A DNA stretch of 64,000 nt from Pyxicephalus adspersus. Lineage: Eukaryota > Chordata > Amphibia > Anura > Pyxicephalidae. Positions 37,465 through 48,666 of the stretch are shown piece after piece. The stretch spans positions 120,343,745 through 120,407,744 of the forward strand of contig NC_092861.1 in NCBI RefSeq assembly GCF_032062135.1, given 5' to 3'. The position numbers and the translations under genes are program-made. The notes under the pieces were generated by a model. It did no database searches, was not told where the DNA came from, and saw only the letters and a program-made list of their open reading frames with translations. Every line of letters starts with the position of its first letter. Position 1 is the first letter of the stretch.

Positions 37465-37616
37465 GGGTCTATTTATAAAGCAGGGAATCTGACATTAAAT
37501 TGACATTTTCTGTTATAGAATCTTCCAGGTACATGGCTTTTTGGTGGCAGTGATTGACTCTCCATCAGAAATGTGTTTTGTGACATGTCAGGTTCACTGC
37601 TTTATAAATAGATCCC
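37465..37616. mobile_element. Palindromic MITE family C, copy 2
   Basis: GGTCTATTTATAAAGCAGGG faces CACTGCTTTATAAATAGATCC. The same GAATCTGACATT block follows the left end as in copy 1. Confidence 0.8.
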
Positions 37617-38640
37617 TAAGGCTCATGTATTTTGTACTATATAATATGTCAAAGGTTTATGCCGCAATCAAGTAATAGCAGCTATGCAGATATAGTTATT
37701 CATTAAAGTATGTCATATCATGGCCATCTCAGTAAATCTGTGTTTAGTTAAACATGTATTAAAACATCAACTATGCTAGAAAATATGGAAAGAGGTAATG
37801 TGGGTTTAATAAACAGCTTTTAATTAGTCATTTCCTGAGCTTGCAGAATGCTCCATTAAAGTTCAATACTTTGGCAGGGTGTTTAAGAAAGAAGAACTGT
37901 GATAATATTAGTGAAGCCATTGGGTGCTGTACATAGCTTTCTGAACATAAAAGTATGATACAGCCTTCATGTAACACTGAGCTTCTATAAAAGGTTGATC
38001 AGCCTACAAATCAGCATTATACTTTGATACTGAGATTTGTTAACAAGGGCAGATTAAATACCTGGATAGTGGTTTGGTCGCTTTTCTATTGTGACACATA
38101 GGGCGATACCTGTTACTGTATATTTTATGGAAGAAGCATTGTATTAAATCAGAATCAATACGTGATCATGGAAAATTGAGCAGCATGTCCGGATGTAGCA
38201 GAAACAACAGCATTGCTTTTCACATGTCCATCTCACATCCAGACAGTGCTGAGTGTCCTCAGTAATAGGCCATTCATTAACCACTTAATACATTTGCTGA
38301 AAAGTGATCACTTCTCTCACTCATGGGAGCATATGCCAGGAATCTGAAAGCAGTAGATACGTTAGTTGTTGGATATTGTAATATCCCTTCACCCCCATGG
38401 GAATAACAGTGCAGGGATTTGCAAACCAAGTACAAAATATTCTACTAATTATTTATCAACTAAGTGCACGATGCAGCAGTATCCTTATCTGCTTTTCAGT
38501 TACAGAGCTCCAATTTTAAATGGGCTGGTTAGCTTCAGTAAATATCCTTAAGTGGTGTGATTACTTATTTGCTAATGCATAACACTTTTGTTATTGCTTT
38601 GGTTTTACGTGTAGTGAATTTTCTATGGTACATTGGTTTA

Positions 38641-38694
38641 TGGTGCTGAGAACCTGGCGCCAGGTAGTTCTTGGTGTGGGTGTTTTAGCACCAA
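38641..38694. other. Nested inverted repeats around a 14-base perfect palindrome
   Basis: ACCTGGCGCCAGGT (38652-38665) lies inside AGAA...TTCT and GGTGCT...AGCACC. It may be a relic of an inverted-repeat element. Confidence 0.5.
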
Positions 38695-40596
38695 TACAAG
38701 TAACAACTCCATTATCTTTAAACTACCCATGACACCTAATCACCCTTACCTGATTTCTAAAACTTGAGGTGGACCTTTCACTCCTTTTGTGGTTTTGATC
38801 ATTAACTGTCCCTTGTCCTTCTGCCCTTCCATATTCTCACTTCTCGCTCACTTAGAAGTATTGCACCGCTACCCACTTGAAGCCTCTTGGGATATTCATG
38901 CCATCAATCCCAGGTGGATGAAACTGTATATTGCCAAGGCATTACCAGATTTCGGACCTGCATAGATGTCAACTATTGGATGTGTGATTTCATTCTGATA
39001 ATTTTATATCTCCACTTCCTTTACTTGAATGGTATATTATACAGTCCAATGGAAACTCTACAGTCTCATAAAACTGACTCCAATATTATTTTAAGGTACA
39101 TTTTCCTATAATATGTGATTTGGCAACACGAATGGTGGACCCTGAAAACTTCAATGTGTCTGCCCAATAAATAATTTACAATCCAGATTGATTGTCTTTT
39201 TCATGTTTATTGTCCCGTATTTGAATTCTAAGATGTATCAAGTTCTGGCTAGTTTAGAAAAAAAAAATCATGTTGTCAGTGGAATTGTAGCAAACTTCCA
39301 TTTCTTAATTGAGAGCAGCATAAAAAGTTGGATTAAAATCCTCAGGGTCCACTATCCTCAATATATGTTTTAATGACGAGGGCCGTAATTGACTATCAGC
39401 AGCGTTTAGCAAACATACCTCCTTTGTAAAATGAAGCAGAGAGACAGACCCCTTGGTTTTGAACACAAATAATTTACAATGAACAAAAAAATTGTAATTA
39501 AAATAACTCTGATTACGAAAAGCTAAAAAAAAACCTTATGATTTAAAAGGGTTCAATGTACTAAATGTTTCTATCCATCCTCTGCAGCGTCTTTGTGTAA
39601 TTTGGTGAGATATACAGTCGGAGCTTGGAAAGCTTGCCAATAGAGTGTATGCAGCAGATGGGGAGGGTGACTTAACATGGGATGAATTTTAGTCTGGCAC
39701 AGTTTGTAAAAGAAAGAGATACAAGAGGAAGACATATATTTTTCTTTTTACAGCCTGGAGGATGTAAGATTAGTTGCTGTGCAACAACCATAAGTATTTT
39801 TTGTGAGCGTATTCCTGACTCCTTGTGCACAAGAAAACAGACATTCTGGCTATAAATCACAGCTAGGAGACCAAACACAGGGACTCCCTTTTTATAATAA
39901 CAATTTTTAAGTATAAGCAGCTCACAAAGTTGTTGGTTTACAATGTGCATGCCTTTTACTGTATTGTTTATTCCATCTTTTATAGTATCACAGCAGTCTT
40001 TTTTTATTGTGTTGGCATCTATTTGACCTTCTGTACAAAGCATTTGAAATTTTGTTGCCAGCATTAACTAATTTTTTTATCTGTGACTCTTCTAAGAAAA
40101 GTCACATAGGTATGTAAGAATTTGGCTGTTCTGGTAACATAAAGCAGAGTTTATTTTACAAATTTTCTACATAAGGTCTGCAATTGTGTATAAGCTGAAA
40201 AAACACTTTTAATTCTTAGCCCAGCAGAAACAAATACATTTACTTTCCTGCCTATTTGAAACCAGTTATCAGAGTAGCAGTGTAAAATCAGGAATCAAGC
40301 ACTGATTGAGTGCAACAAAGTGGTTTATGCACCATAAGGTTAAAAAAGGAGGAAAAATGCAGTGACCTCAATACTTTGACCCCTGACGTAATCAAGTTTT
40401 TTGGCGGAACCTGACACCTAACCTTCCCACTTCTCCAAACTTAATGCAAGTATATCTAAAGCCATTGTGTTTTGGCTAGGAAATGGAAATGTGTCCCTTT
40501 GTCCCAGAGGGGATTCTCCTTTTCGGACTTGTCGCTGGCTGTAGTGTAGTATTGCAGGCTCATCCATGCTCCCAACGGCTTCCATTAAAACATTTT

Positions 40597-40811
40597 GAGC
40601 CTGATTTAATAAGCTCTACAAGGCTGGAAACAATACACTTTCATCAGTGAAGCTGGGTGATCCAGCAAACCTGGAATGGGTAGTCATTTTCTATTTGCTA
40701 GCAAATGTTTTAAATCCTGGACCAGATCTATTCCATGTTTGTTGGATCATTCAGCTTCACTGATGAAAGTGTATTCACTCCAGCCTTGGAGAGCTTTAAT
40801 AAATCAGGCCC
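40597..40811. mobile_element. Palindromic MITE family A, copy 8
   Basis: Both ends are present (GAGCCTGATTTAATAAGC and AATAAATCAGGCCC). The arms are well matched. Confidence 0.85.
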
Positions 40812-43583
40812 TTTGTACACATTGTTGTGTTGTTCTTGCAGCATGGTTACTGGAAGTGACATGTCCTGGAAGAGGAACCCATGTTGTGTAAATCAAATTA
40901 TATCTATTTTACTCCAGAAAATGTCAGAATAAATATCCTTGTGGAAAGTTGGTTGGGTAAACCTTAAAGTGTGCCATTAAAGTGACCAGATGTACAGATG
41001 TTTTTTTTTTCAGATGTTATTGAAACCCATTTATCTCTATATTACCAATTCAGTTGTCTTTCTTTTTGTCTTTATGTGGATTTTAGAAAACAAAAGCAAA
41101 AGAAGAGTTATTTGATTTAAATATCCCCACTCCTGCACAGCATATCAAGTAGGTTAAAGGAAAGTATGCAGACAGAGCAAGTTATGATTCTTCTGTTTGC
41201 ATAAGGGTTATGGTGTAAAGTTCAGATAAAACACATGGCTAATCTACATAATGTGCTGCTGTGATTTAAAAACCCGGCTGTGCTGAACTGGATTTACTTG
41301 TTTTGTGTTCTCATTACAACACAAAAAGTAAATAGTGGCCTGACAATAAAAGAGATACATTACGTAAGTGATTACATGCTGAATGTTTTATATCATATAA
41401 AGACTTCCACCCAATACAGAAGATTCATGAATGTACAATGTACGTATATAGCTTGTCTGTATTCGCTGTGCGTGTTTGGCTTGGTTATGGCCATATCCTT
41501 CCTCTGTGGTTGGAACGGTTGCAAACACAAAACACAATTCTGTCAAACAGTGAAATGCTCTTATTTGTACAATTCTCTGATTAGAAATGTACCCTTAGGG
41601 TCTGTAAGGACGCTAGCGTTTTAATGCCCAGGATGATCATTGCCTCAGCAAGAAATATAGCATCAGATGTCCTATGTTGTTGTGTAGTGGTCTGCAGTGC
41701 CAAATCACTAAATGACTCACCGGGGACTAATGTAGATCACTCCTAAAACTTTCCAACACAATCACTAATGATCACCTCATGGACAGTTTTTGAGCCTTCA
41801 CAAGGTGTTAGATGCAGGTAATTGTTTGGTAACCTCCAGTACAACTGCTGATGAACATTTGGAGAATAAAAAATGACTGCCTACAAGTTGCCAACATTAT
41901 GGAAATGTGCTGGTGATTTGTATGTTTTATTTGTAGACATTCTTTCATAATGACCCCACACGTGGCTTTCTATTACTTTTCAACCAATTCCTCTTCTAGT
42001 TCATTTGTTAGTAGGATTTCCATCTTTTCTCGGAAAATACTGGCCTTATGGTCTTTTCTGATGATATGATAATAATGACAAAAAGGCAGATTTTTACCAG
42101 CCAGGAGGCAACCCTATGTGTTGACCACTTTCAAATGACCTATAAGTCACATTTTTGTGTAAATCAATCAAAACCACCGCAGTGCCATTTGAAAGATATC
42201 TTTAATCAGTTTTTATAACAATTTTCATTATATGTATCTTAAACTGAAAAGTGTTTAACTATGCAAGTGGCTGGTTCCAATAAAAGCCAATAGATTGCTT
42301 GAGGCTGGTGCCAATAGTAATAAATCCTCAGATATAATAATAAAGGAAAACAAAATTGTTACTCCTAGAAACAAGTGAGCTCCTCATTATGTCTAGCTGC
42401 ATAATGCTTTATTTATTACCTATACTTTGCTTTACTCATGCTTTTTAATAATACTTGGACAATCTTCTGAATTCCATATCAGTCTGTGTGTTTGATTGCA
42501 AACAGGTCTACTCTACTCTATTAAACGCCATGCGGCCAGCTGCTGGCTATGTTTTTTAGCCTGGCCACAATCACGTGAAAGGGAAACCACATCTCCTAGT
42601 CACTTGTTTGTGCAACTATATACATTTTTATTTTAAACTTTTCTCATAAGCTTTGCAAACCAGCCAGACATACAAAGCACACAATGACCACTTTCCTCCC
42701 ATATTTAACTAAGAGGAAGGTACGTACATTTTGCTGTTTTTTTGCATATTATATGTGCATAGTAAGATTGTTACTGATATACAAAATTGATGTAAATGAA
42801 AATACCTTGGTGTAAAATAAACGTCTAGGTTTCTGTATTCCCAGGCATACAGTAAATGTCCCAGTCCTCATCACAAGTCCTCAAGCACAATTTTGTAATG
42901 GGGGGAAGAAGGGAGTGTGTTTCACTAAAGGTGTCAGATAAAGGTCTGCACCAAACGGAACGCTAAAATCTGATCCTAGTAGGACTATACGGTCATATTT
43001 AGATATACTGTAAGAACTTTTGGAGTACACTATTCTCCACACACACATTTTGATGTGGGCCTCTTAGCCTTGGAACTTACTACTCACTATACTTCTTTCT
43101 TCTCTGGGCAAACCAACTTCAAAAGTCAACATTTTGCCATATAGGAGCATACATTTTAATACATAGCCACATGATCATCCAATTAATATTTACACCTCTC
43201 TGAAATAAAGTGTCAATATGTCCCCCTAACGTCCTCTACCATGCTAAATATGATACTCAATACAAGCTACCAATAGAAGAGAATCTCCTCTGCCTTGACA
43301 CTATAATATCCTGAAGAATATATAGAAACATATGTAATGATGGAAGATATACAACCAGACAGCAGGTACAAATGATACAATGTGTCTGTATCTACAGTCA
43401 AGCCGATGTGCCTGACGTCTTTTTCTTTCTTTGTAGACTTTGTCAAAATAAGGCCAATCAGGGGCGTCTATTTTTGAATAGAAACTATAGTTCAATTAGA
43501 AAATATATTAATCCTGAGTAAAAATCGGATCATACTTTTTTTAGTAATTCCAATGTAAAAAATTTGTACATTTTGGGTAAATG

Positions 43584-43860
43584 TTAAAGTGGAACTAAAC
43601 CCTCGCATAGGCAATGCCATCTTCTCCTTTCTCCTCGTTCTGTTGATGATCTACTGCCATTATGATTGGGCAGGCTGAGATGACGTTCATTCATTCCCGG
43701 CAAGTGCAGGGGAAGCCAGGATTGCCAGGTATCCCAGCAAGCAAAGCTGCCCCTTCGCATGTGCAGCTCAGCTTTTTTGCTAGATACCTGGAGCGGTCAG
43801 TTATGAAGAGATTATAGCAGAAGGGGCATTACCTGTCCATTTCTTCAATAATGACCTGCC
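43584..43860 (+). mobile_element. Interspersed repeat with TTAAAGTGGAACTAAACCC start (family H)
   Basis: The start motif is shared, with changes, at 6222 (TTAAAGCTGTACTCCAACC), 18254 (TTAAAGCTGAACTCCAGG), 52684 (TTAAAGTGGAATTTAACCCC) and in reverse near 63928-63943. The interior is GC-richer than its flanks. The right boundary is uncertain. Confidence 0.45.
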
Positions 43861-45120
43861 TGATCATGGAAACTTAATAGTGGAACTTTCATGCTATAGT
43901 ACAAGTCAGTGTGATGGGCAAGCCTTTAAAATACATTAAATGTATCCAATTTCTTATGATATTTGTGTATTACTCTAAAGACTAAATAACACTTTGGCTG
44001 TTTGCCTTTTTATGGTGGATTTGGAAGTTTCCTATAGTGACAAGAGGTCACCAGGTAAAATGTCCATAATTCATGAAACTTCATTAGCTATACTTAGCAA
44101 TGGGAGGAGAGGGAAGGGCCACAACAGTAATTACCAGGCATGCAATTTTATATGTTGCGTAATGAGCATGTGAATGATTGGTTTCCTAATTATAAAACTT
44201 TTTTAGGCAATATAATTTCTGCCCTTTACCACACCTTTCTTGTGTCCCTACTTTTTGGGATTAGATGCATAAGGATATATTTAAATTACCTGGTAAAAAT
44301 CATTAGAACTGTTTGTGTCTTGACTTTCCTGGGACATTTGTCTGGCTGTATTCTCTGTTTAATGTGAATCAGCAGAAGTACTACAGAGTGGAAATATCAC
44401 GGCGTTACCATAAGAACTAGGCTAAATTTTATTTTATTTATTACTATTGTGTATATTCTACACCAGGACATGAAGTGAGGATAATTATTCCCAGTGCTGA
44501 CACTGATACGGCAGAGAGTCTAACCCTTTATCTCCCCAATACTTTCCTTTGTAGGACTTTAATATTATAGTACAGCAATTATTAAGCAGAACAGTGACAA
44601 ACTTTATTCTTGTTACAGTACAAGCTTTCTGTTCCCAGTTGGGTCACCATCTACTTGGTGTGAGTGTATTCTTCCTGTTTTCTTCTGACCCAAAATAAAT
44701 TGGTTTTAGACTAAATTGGGCCAAATCTAAATTTTCTGAGAAATAGAAAGGCCTTGCACCAGGATAGTCCCAACAGCCCACCTAAATTTTCATAACAGTT
44801 CCAAGCAGATAACATAAATTGGGATAGCGCCCAATGAATAAATTGTTGCCTATTTATCTTTATACCTATAAATACTCAGTTTTCTTGACATTTTATAGGA
44901 GTAATTTGTATGTAAATTTTGTTTTTATAGTATAAATTGATCTTGCTGTCACTTTTTTTTTTTGTTTTTTTCAAGAGGGCAAGGCCCAGCTTTGAAAGTA
45001 GTGGTATGACTGGTAAAACACACAGCACACATTTATAGTTTTGTGTTTAATAAATGTGCTTTGTACTAAGCTGTGAGCAACAAAATTGCATGATAGCTAT
45101 GTAACAAAATGGAAGAACCT

Positions 45121-45240
45121 GGTCAGGTGACCTGTCTAAGTCACATGACCTGCTCTGCTCCAGTCACAGAACTCTCTCCTCTCCCCTCAGTCATGGGGCC
45201 ATCACCAGCTATATAAGTCAGCTTGACGAATAGGCTGCAC
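45121..45240 (+). promoter_or_regulatory. Possible TATA-type promoter 1.6 kb before exon 2
   Basis: TATATAAG lies at 45210-45217. Eighty bases upstream TGACCTG occurs twice (45128-45134 and 45146-45152), the first copy within the palindrome AGGTGACCT. A C/T-rich stretch fills the gap. No clear donor was found shortly downstream, so a spliced first exon is not shown. Confidence 0.2.
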
Positions 45241-45515
45241 ACAGCAATGTCTGCCCTGTTATATACAAGCCCCTCAATGTCATTCAGTTATGACGTGCAT
45301 GTACTTGAAGTGCTTTGTTCCTTTTCTAAACAGGCACATTATTGCTTTATTGTTACATTTGCCATATTTATACTGAAAACACAACAGTATTCATTCTCTG
45401 GCTGTGCAATGTTTACAAACCACAATATTTAGTTGTGGTTCTCTCTGCATATTTAATAAAATACTTTTTTTTCATGTTTGGAGCTACACGAGGGAAAATT
45501 AATAATACACACATT

Positions 45516-45734
45516 GGGCGCGATTTAGTAAAGCTCTCCAAGGCTGGGGAGGATACACTTTCATCAGAGATGCTGGGTAATCCAGCAAACCTGGAATGGA
45601 TTTCTTAAAAGTCATTTGTTATTTGCTAGCCAATGTTTAGAATCCTGGACCAAATCCATTCCAGGTTTGCTGGATCATCCAGCTTCACTAATGAAAGTGT
45701 ATCTTCTTCAGTCTTATAGAGCTTTAATAAATCA
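45516..45734. mobile_element. Palindromic MITE family A, copy 9, abutting family B
   Basis: Runs from GGGCGCGATTTAGTAAAGC to AATAAATCA, then passes directly into a 5'-truncated family B copy. It is 1.1 kb upstream of SLC8A1 exon 2. Confidence 0.85.
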
Positions 45735-45737
45735 TTT

Positions 45738-46022
45738 AAAAAATATTCTTTCATGATCGTTTCCAGCGACAAAAGAGTGACAGAGAAATGAACGAGAGAT
45801 GTACACAGCGTAAGAACCATTCTGTTCTATGGAGGGGGGAAGAAAATGAGCGAACAGCACCCCACTGTGCTCTTTTCCATTGACACGTACAGCAGCCGTT
45901 CATCATTGATCATTCATGGATCCATTAGGAATGATGCTTTACACTGTACACATGTCAGATTCTCACTTGAGATGAGTCTGAATGGTCGTATCGGGTGAGA
46001 ATCATCTAACCTGTGTACAAAA
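45738..46022 (-). mobile_element. MITE family B, copy 4 (reverse orientation, truncated), upstream of exon 2
   Basis: Lacks the GCTGCATACACACG terminus and starts at the TTTCCAGCGACAAAAGAG segment fused to family A copy 9. It ends GGGTGAGAATCATC. Its orientation is opposite to copy 5 on the other side of exon 2. Confidence 0.8.
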
Positions 46023-46799
46023 CCTTGCTAGCACCTTCTTTGTTAACGTGGTCCCTTGATAGATGATGCAAACTGCCATTTCTGGCCTGGTCCTAAAAAA
46101 TCTTTCTTGCCTGGTCTTCTGGTCCTCTGCCTTTGCCAAGATCACCAACCCAAAATAAATATGCAACTAAGGTGTTCATCTTTTTGTGGTCACAGTTATC
46201 TGCATGGTGAAAGATCAACTTTACATCCAGACAATTAACTTTTTTTAGCAATATCAGTTTGCATAATTTCAAAATATTATGTCAGCTTTATATGCAATCT
46301 TTCCTGCTTACAAATGTGACAAGAAACTTCACTGGGTATGTCAGATACCTGAATCTCCAAGCAGTGCTTTCACTCACAGGCAACTATATTACTGCTGTGT
46401 CCTTTTAGAATTTCAGGGACATAATATTAAATGTTAGTCGGGTGGCACTGGGCGCAGCTGGGAAATGCATATCTGGTACACCTGGATGTATCAGCTGCTA
46501 AAGATTCCTGCAAAGGTGCTCTTCAAGATAGTAAGATTGGACCATGGTTCTTGTCTTAAGTGTTTACAGTAAAAATAAATATATGAGTGATTCCTACATT
46601 TAGCTTTGAATAGCCAATGGTAATGTACGTAGGAAGCCTAGTGGCTATGCAGAGACAAGTGACAAGTTATTCAAAAACGTTTCTAGACAACATTGCTCTT
46701 CATATATCACATATTTTCAAAAAATGTTGAAGATTTGTTTTTAATATGTTTTTAGAAGAAACATGAAATTAGCTTGATACAAGTTTAGTTTAATTTACA
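46023..46799. other. Intron immediately upstream of SLC8A1 exon 2
   Basis: No repeat termini and no alternative exon are visible. Composition is ordinary AT-rich intron. Confidence 0.7.
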
Positions 46800-46823
46800 A
46801 TTTCTTTTTTTTTGTCATTTCAG
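46800..46823 (+). other. SLC8A1: Splice acceptor of SLC8A1 exon 2
   Basis: A T-rich tract from 46800 to 46820 is followed directly by CAG at 46821-46823. It lies 41 bases before the NCX1 start codon. The tract is one of the strongest in the neighbourhood. Confidence 0.9.
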
Positions 46824-46864
46824 ATTTATAGATATTTGGAAAAACATCTGATTTAGCCATCACC
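46824..46864 (+). other. SLC8A1: 5' UTR portion of SLC8A1 exon 2
   Basis: Forty-one bases between the splice acceptor and ATG. It contains TAG at 46829-46831 in frame with the start, which rules out an N-terminal extension from an upstream exon in this frame. No upstream ATG is seen in it. The remainder of the 5' UTR must come from a separate first exon. Confidence 0.85.
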
Positions 46865-48660
46865 ATGCTGGGATTAAGCAAAGTATCCTCCTTTCCTGCT
46901 GGATTTTATCTACTTGCCCTTGTGCCTCTTTTGTGCCATGTGGGAACAATTTATGGTGAAACTACAATGGCTCCAGAAACAGGAAAAAACCTCAGTGATT
47001 GTGTAGGTACCTATTATTGCAAAGAAGGTGTCATCTTACCAATTTGGGAACCGCAGAATCCATCGTACGGTGATAAAATTGCAAGAGCTACAGTGTATTT
47101 TGTTGCCATGGTCTACATGTTCCTAGGGGTATCGATTATTGCTGATCGTTTCATGTCCTCTATTGAAGTCATTACGTCTCAAGAAAAAGAGATAACTATC
47201 AAGAAACAAAATGGTGAAACCACAAAGACAACAGTGAGGATATGGAATGAGACTGTTTCCAATTTGACCCTTATGGCTCTTGGCTCCTCTGCTCCTGAGA
47301 TTCTCCTTTCTGTCATTGAAGTCTGTGGACATAATTTTCAGGCTGGGGATCTTGGTCCAAGTACCATTGTAGGCAGTGCCGCATTTAATATGTTCATAAT
47401 CATTGCCCTCTGTGTCTATGTCGTTCCTGATGGTGAAATAAGGAAGATAAAACATCTCAGAGTATTTTTCGTCACTGCAGCCTGGAGTATTTTTGCCTAC
47501 ACTTGGCTGTATATGATCTTGTCTGTTATTTCACCTGGCGTTGTTGAGGTCTGGGAAGGTTTGCTCACTTTTTTCTTCTTTCCAATTTGTGTGGTGTTTG
47601 CTTGGGTCGCAGACCGGAGGCTGTTGTTTTACAAGTATGTCTACAAAAGGTATCGTGCTGGAAAACAAAGAGGAATGATCATTGAAACAGAAGGTGATAG
47701 ACCATCATCCAAAGCTGACATTGAGATGGATGGGAAAGTTCTCAACTCACACACAGAAAACTTTCTTGATGGCTCATTAGTTCTGGAGGTTGATGAGAAG
47801 GACCAGGATGATGAAGAAGCCAGGAGGGATATGGCAAGGATCCTGAAGGAACTGAAGCAAAAACACCCTGAGAAGGAAATGGAACAGTTGCTTGAGTTGG
47901 CTAACTATCAAGTATTGAGTCAACAGCAAAAAAGCCGAGCATTTTATCGCATCCAGGCCACCCGTTTGATGACTGGTGCTGGCAATATATTAAAGAGACA
48001 TGCAGCAGATCAAGCTAGAAAAGCAGTCAGCATGCATGAGGTTAACAATGAATCCATTGAGAATGATCCTGTCAGCAAGATTTACTTTGAACAGTCCACT
48101 TATCAGTGCTTGGAGAACTGTGGAACAGTAGCTCTGACCATTTTTCGTCGAGGAGGTGATTTGACCAACACAGTATTTGTAGATTTTAGAACAGAAGACG
48201 GTACTGCCAATGCTGGTTCAGATTATGAATTTACTGAAGGCACTGTTGTTTTCAAACCTGGCGAGACCCAGAAGGAGATCAGAGTTGGCATTATTGATGA
48301 TGACATTTTTGAAGAAGATGAAAACTTCTTGGTCCACCTAAGCAATATTCGTGTGAACTCTGAGACAACAGAAGTGAACCTTGAATCTAATCACGTGGCA
48401 TCTCTTGCATGCCTTGGATCACCCTCTACAGCTACGGTTACTATCTTTGATGATGATCATGCAGGCATCTTTACATTTGAGGAGCCAGTTACTCATATCA
48501 GTGAAAGCATTGGCACTATGGAGGTGAAAGTGTTGAGAACATCTGGAGCTCGCGGAACTGTTATTATACCTTATAAAACTATTGAGGGCACTGCAAGAGG
48601 TGGAGGAGAAGACTTTGAGGATACCTGTGGTCAGCTAGAGTTCCAAAATGATGAGATTGT
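46865..48660 (+). CDS. SLC8A1: Sodium/calcium exchanger 1 (NCX1), coding part of exon 2, residues 1-598 plus two bases of codon 599
   Basis: Plasma-membrane 3Na+/1Ca2+ antiporter that extrudes calcium in heart, neurons and kidney. Seen: hydrophobic signal peptide about residues 1-31; sequon NLS at 42-44 near C46 and C52; membrane segments about 73-93, 130-150, 166-188, 198-220 and 226-249; alpha-1 repeat with [13 protein letters not shown] (133-145) and [12 protein letters not shown] (164-175). A basic, aromatic XIP autoinhibitory segment lies at 251-270. A long cytosolic loop follows with an acidic stretch (313-319) and CBD1 (about 402-530), whose calcium-binding acids include [11 protein letters not shown] (476-486). 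The start of CBD2 is at about 534. The start is supported by CACC before ATG (A at -3) and an in-frame TAG 36 bases upstream. The transmembrane core and loop look near-identical to mammalian NCX1, while the leader is diverged, as is usual. The exon stops where mammalian exon 2 stops, just before the mutually exclusive exons A/B. Those exons and TM6-10 are not in the window. NCX2 and NCX3 are less likely because the loop sequence is NCX1-like. Confidence 0.97.
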
Positions 48661-48666
48661 GTAAGT
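48661..48666 (+). other. SLC8A1: Splice donor of SLC8A1 exon 2
   Basis: GATTGT|GTAAGT is a full-consensus donor placed exactly where NCX1 homology ends (EFQNDEIV). It leaves the last valine codon split 2+1. Confidence 0.92.

Larger units (their letters stand above)
37617..43583. other. No gene seen apart from one MITE
   Basis: Includes a 130-codon minus-strand frame (39672-40064) and a 114-codon plus-strand frame (41280-41624). Neither shows a known motif, and both sit in AT-rich intron-like sequence. Confidence 0.6.
46824..48660 (+). other. SLC8A1: SLC8A1 exon 2, full extent (1837 bases)
   Basis: Boundaries come from the acceptor at 46821-46823 and the donor at 48661. The exon comprises a 41-base 5' UTR (46824-46864) and 1796 coding bases, ending in phase 2 (GT of a valine codon). 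Its length is not a multiple of three. In mammals this same exon, about 1.8 kb, is known to circularise (circSLC8A1/circNCX1). Without splicing, the frame meets TAA at 48662-48664 immediately after the last codon. Confidence 0.93.

Noticed and set aside
39672..40064. 130-codon minus-strand frame
   Set aside because: No recognised motif, AT-rich intron-like codon use, and no splice or promoter context. Consistent with a chance opening.
41280..41624. 114-codon plus-strand frame
   Set aside because: No motif recognised, no Kozak or splice support, and AT-rich.
47123..47455. 110-codon minus-strand frame
   Set aside because: Antisense shadow of the conserved NCX1 coding exon.
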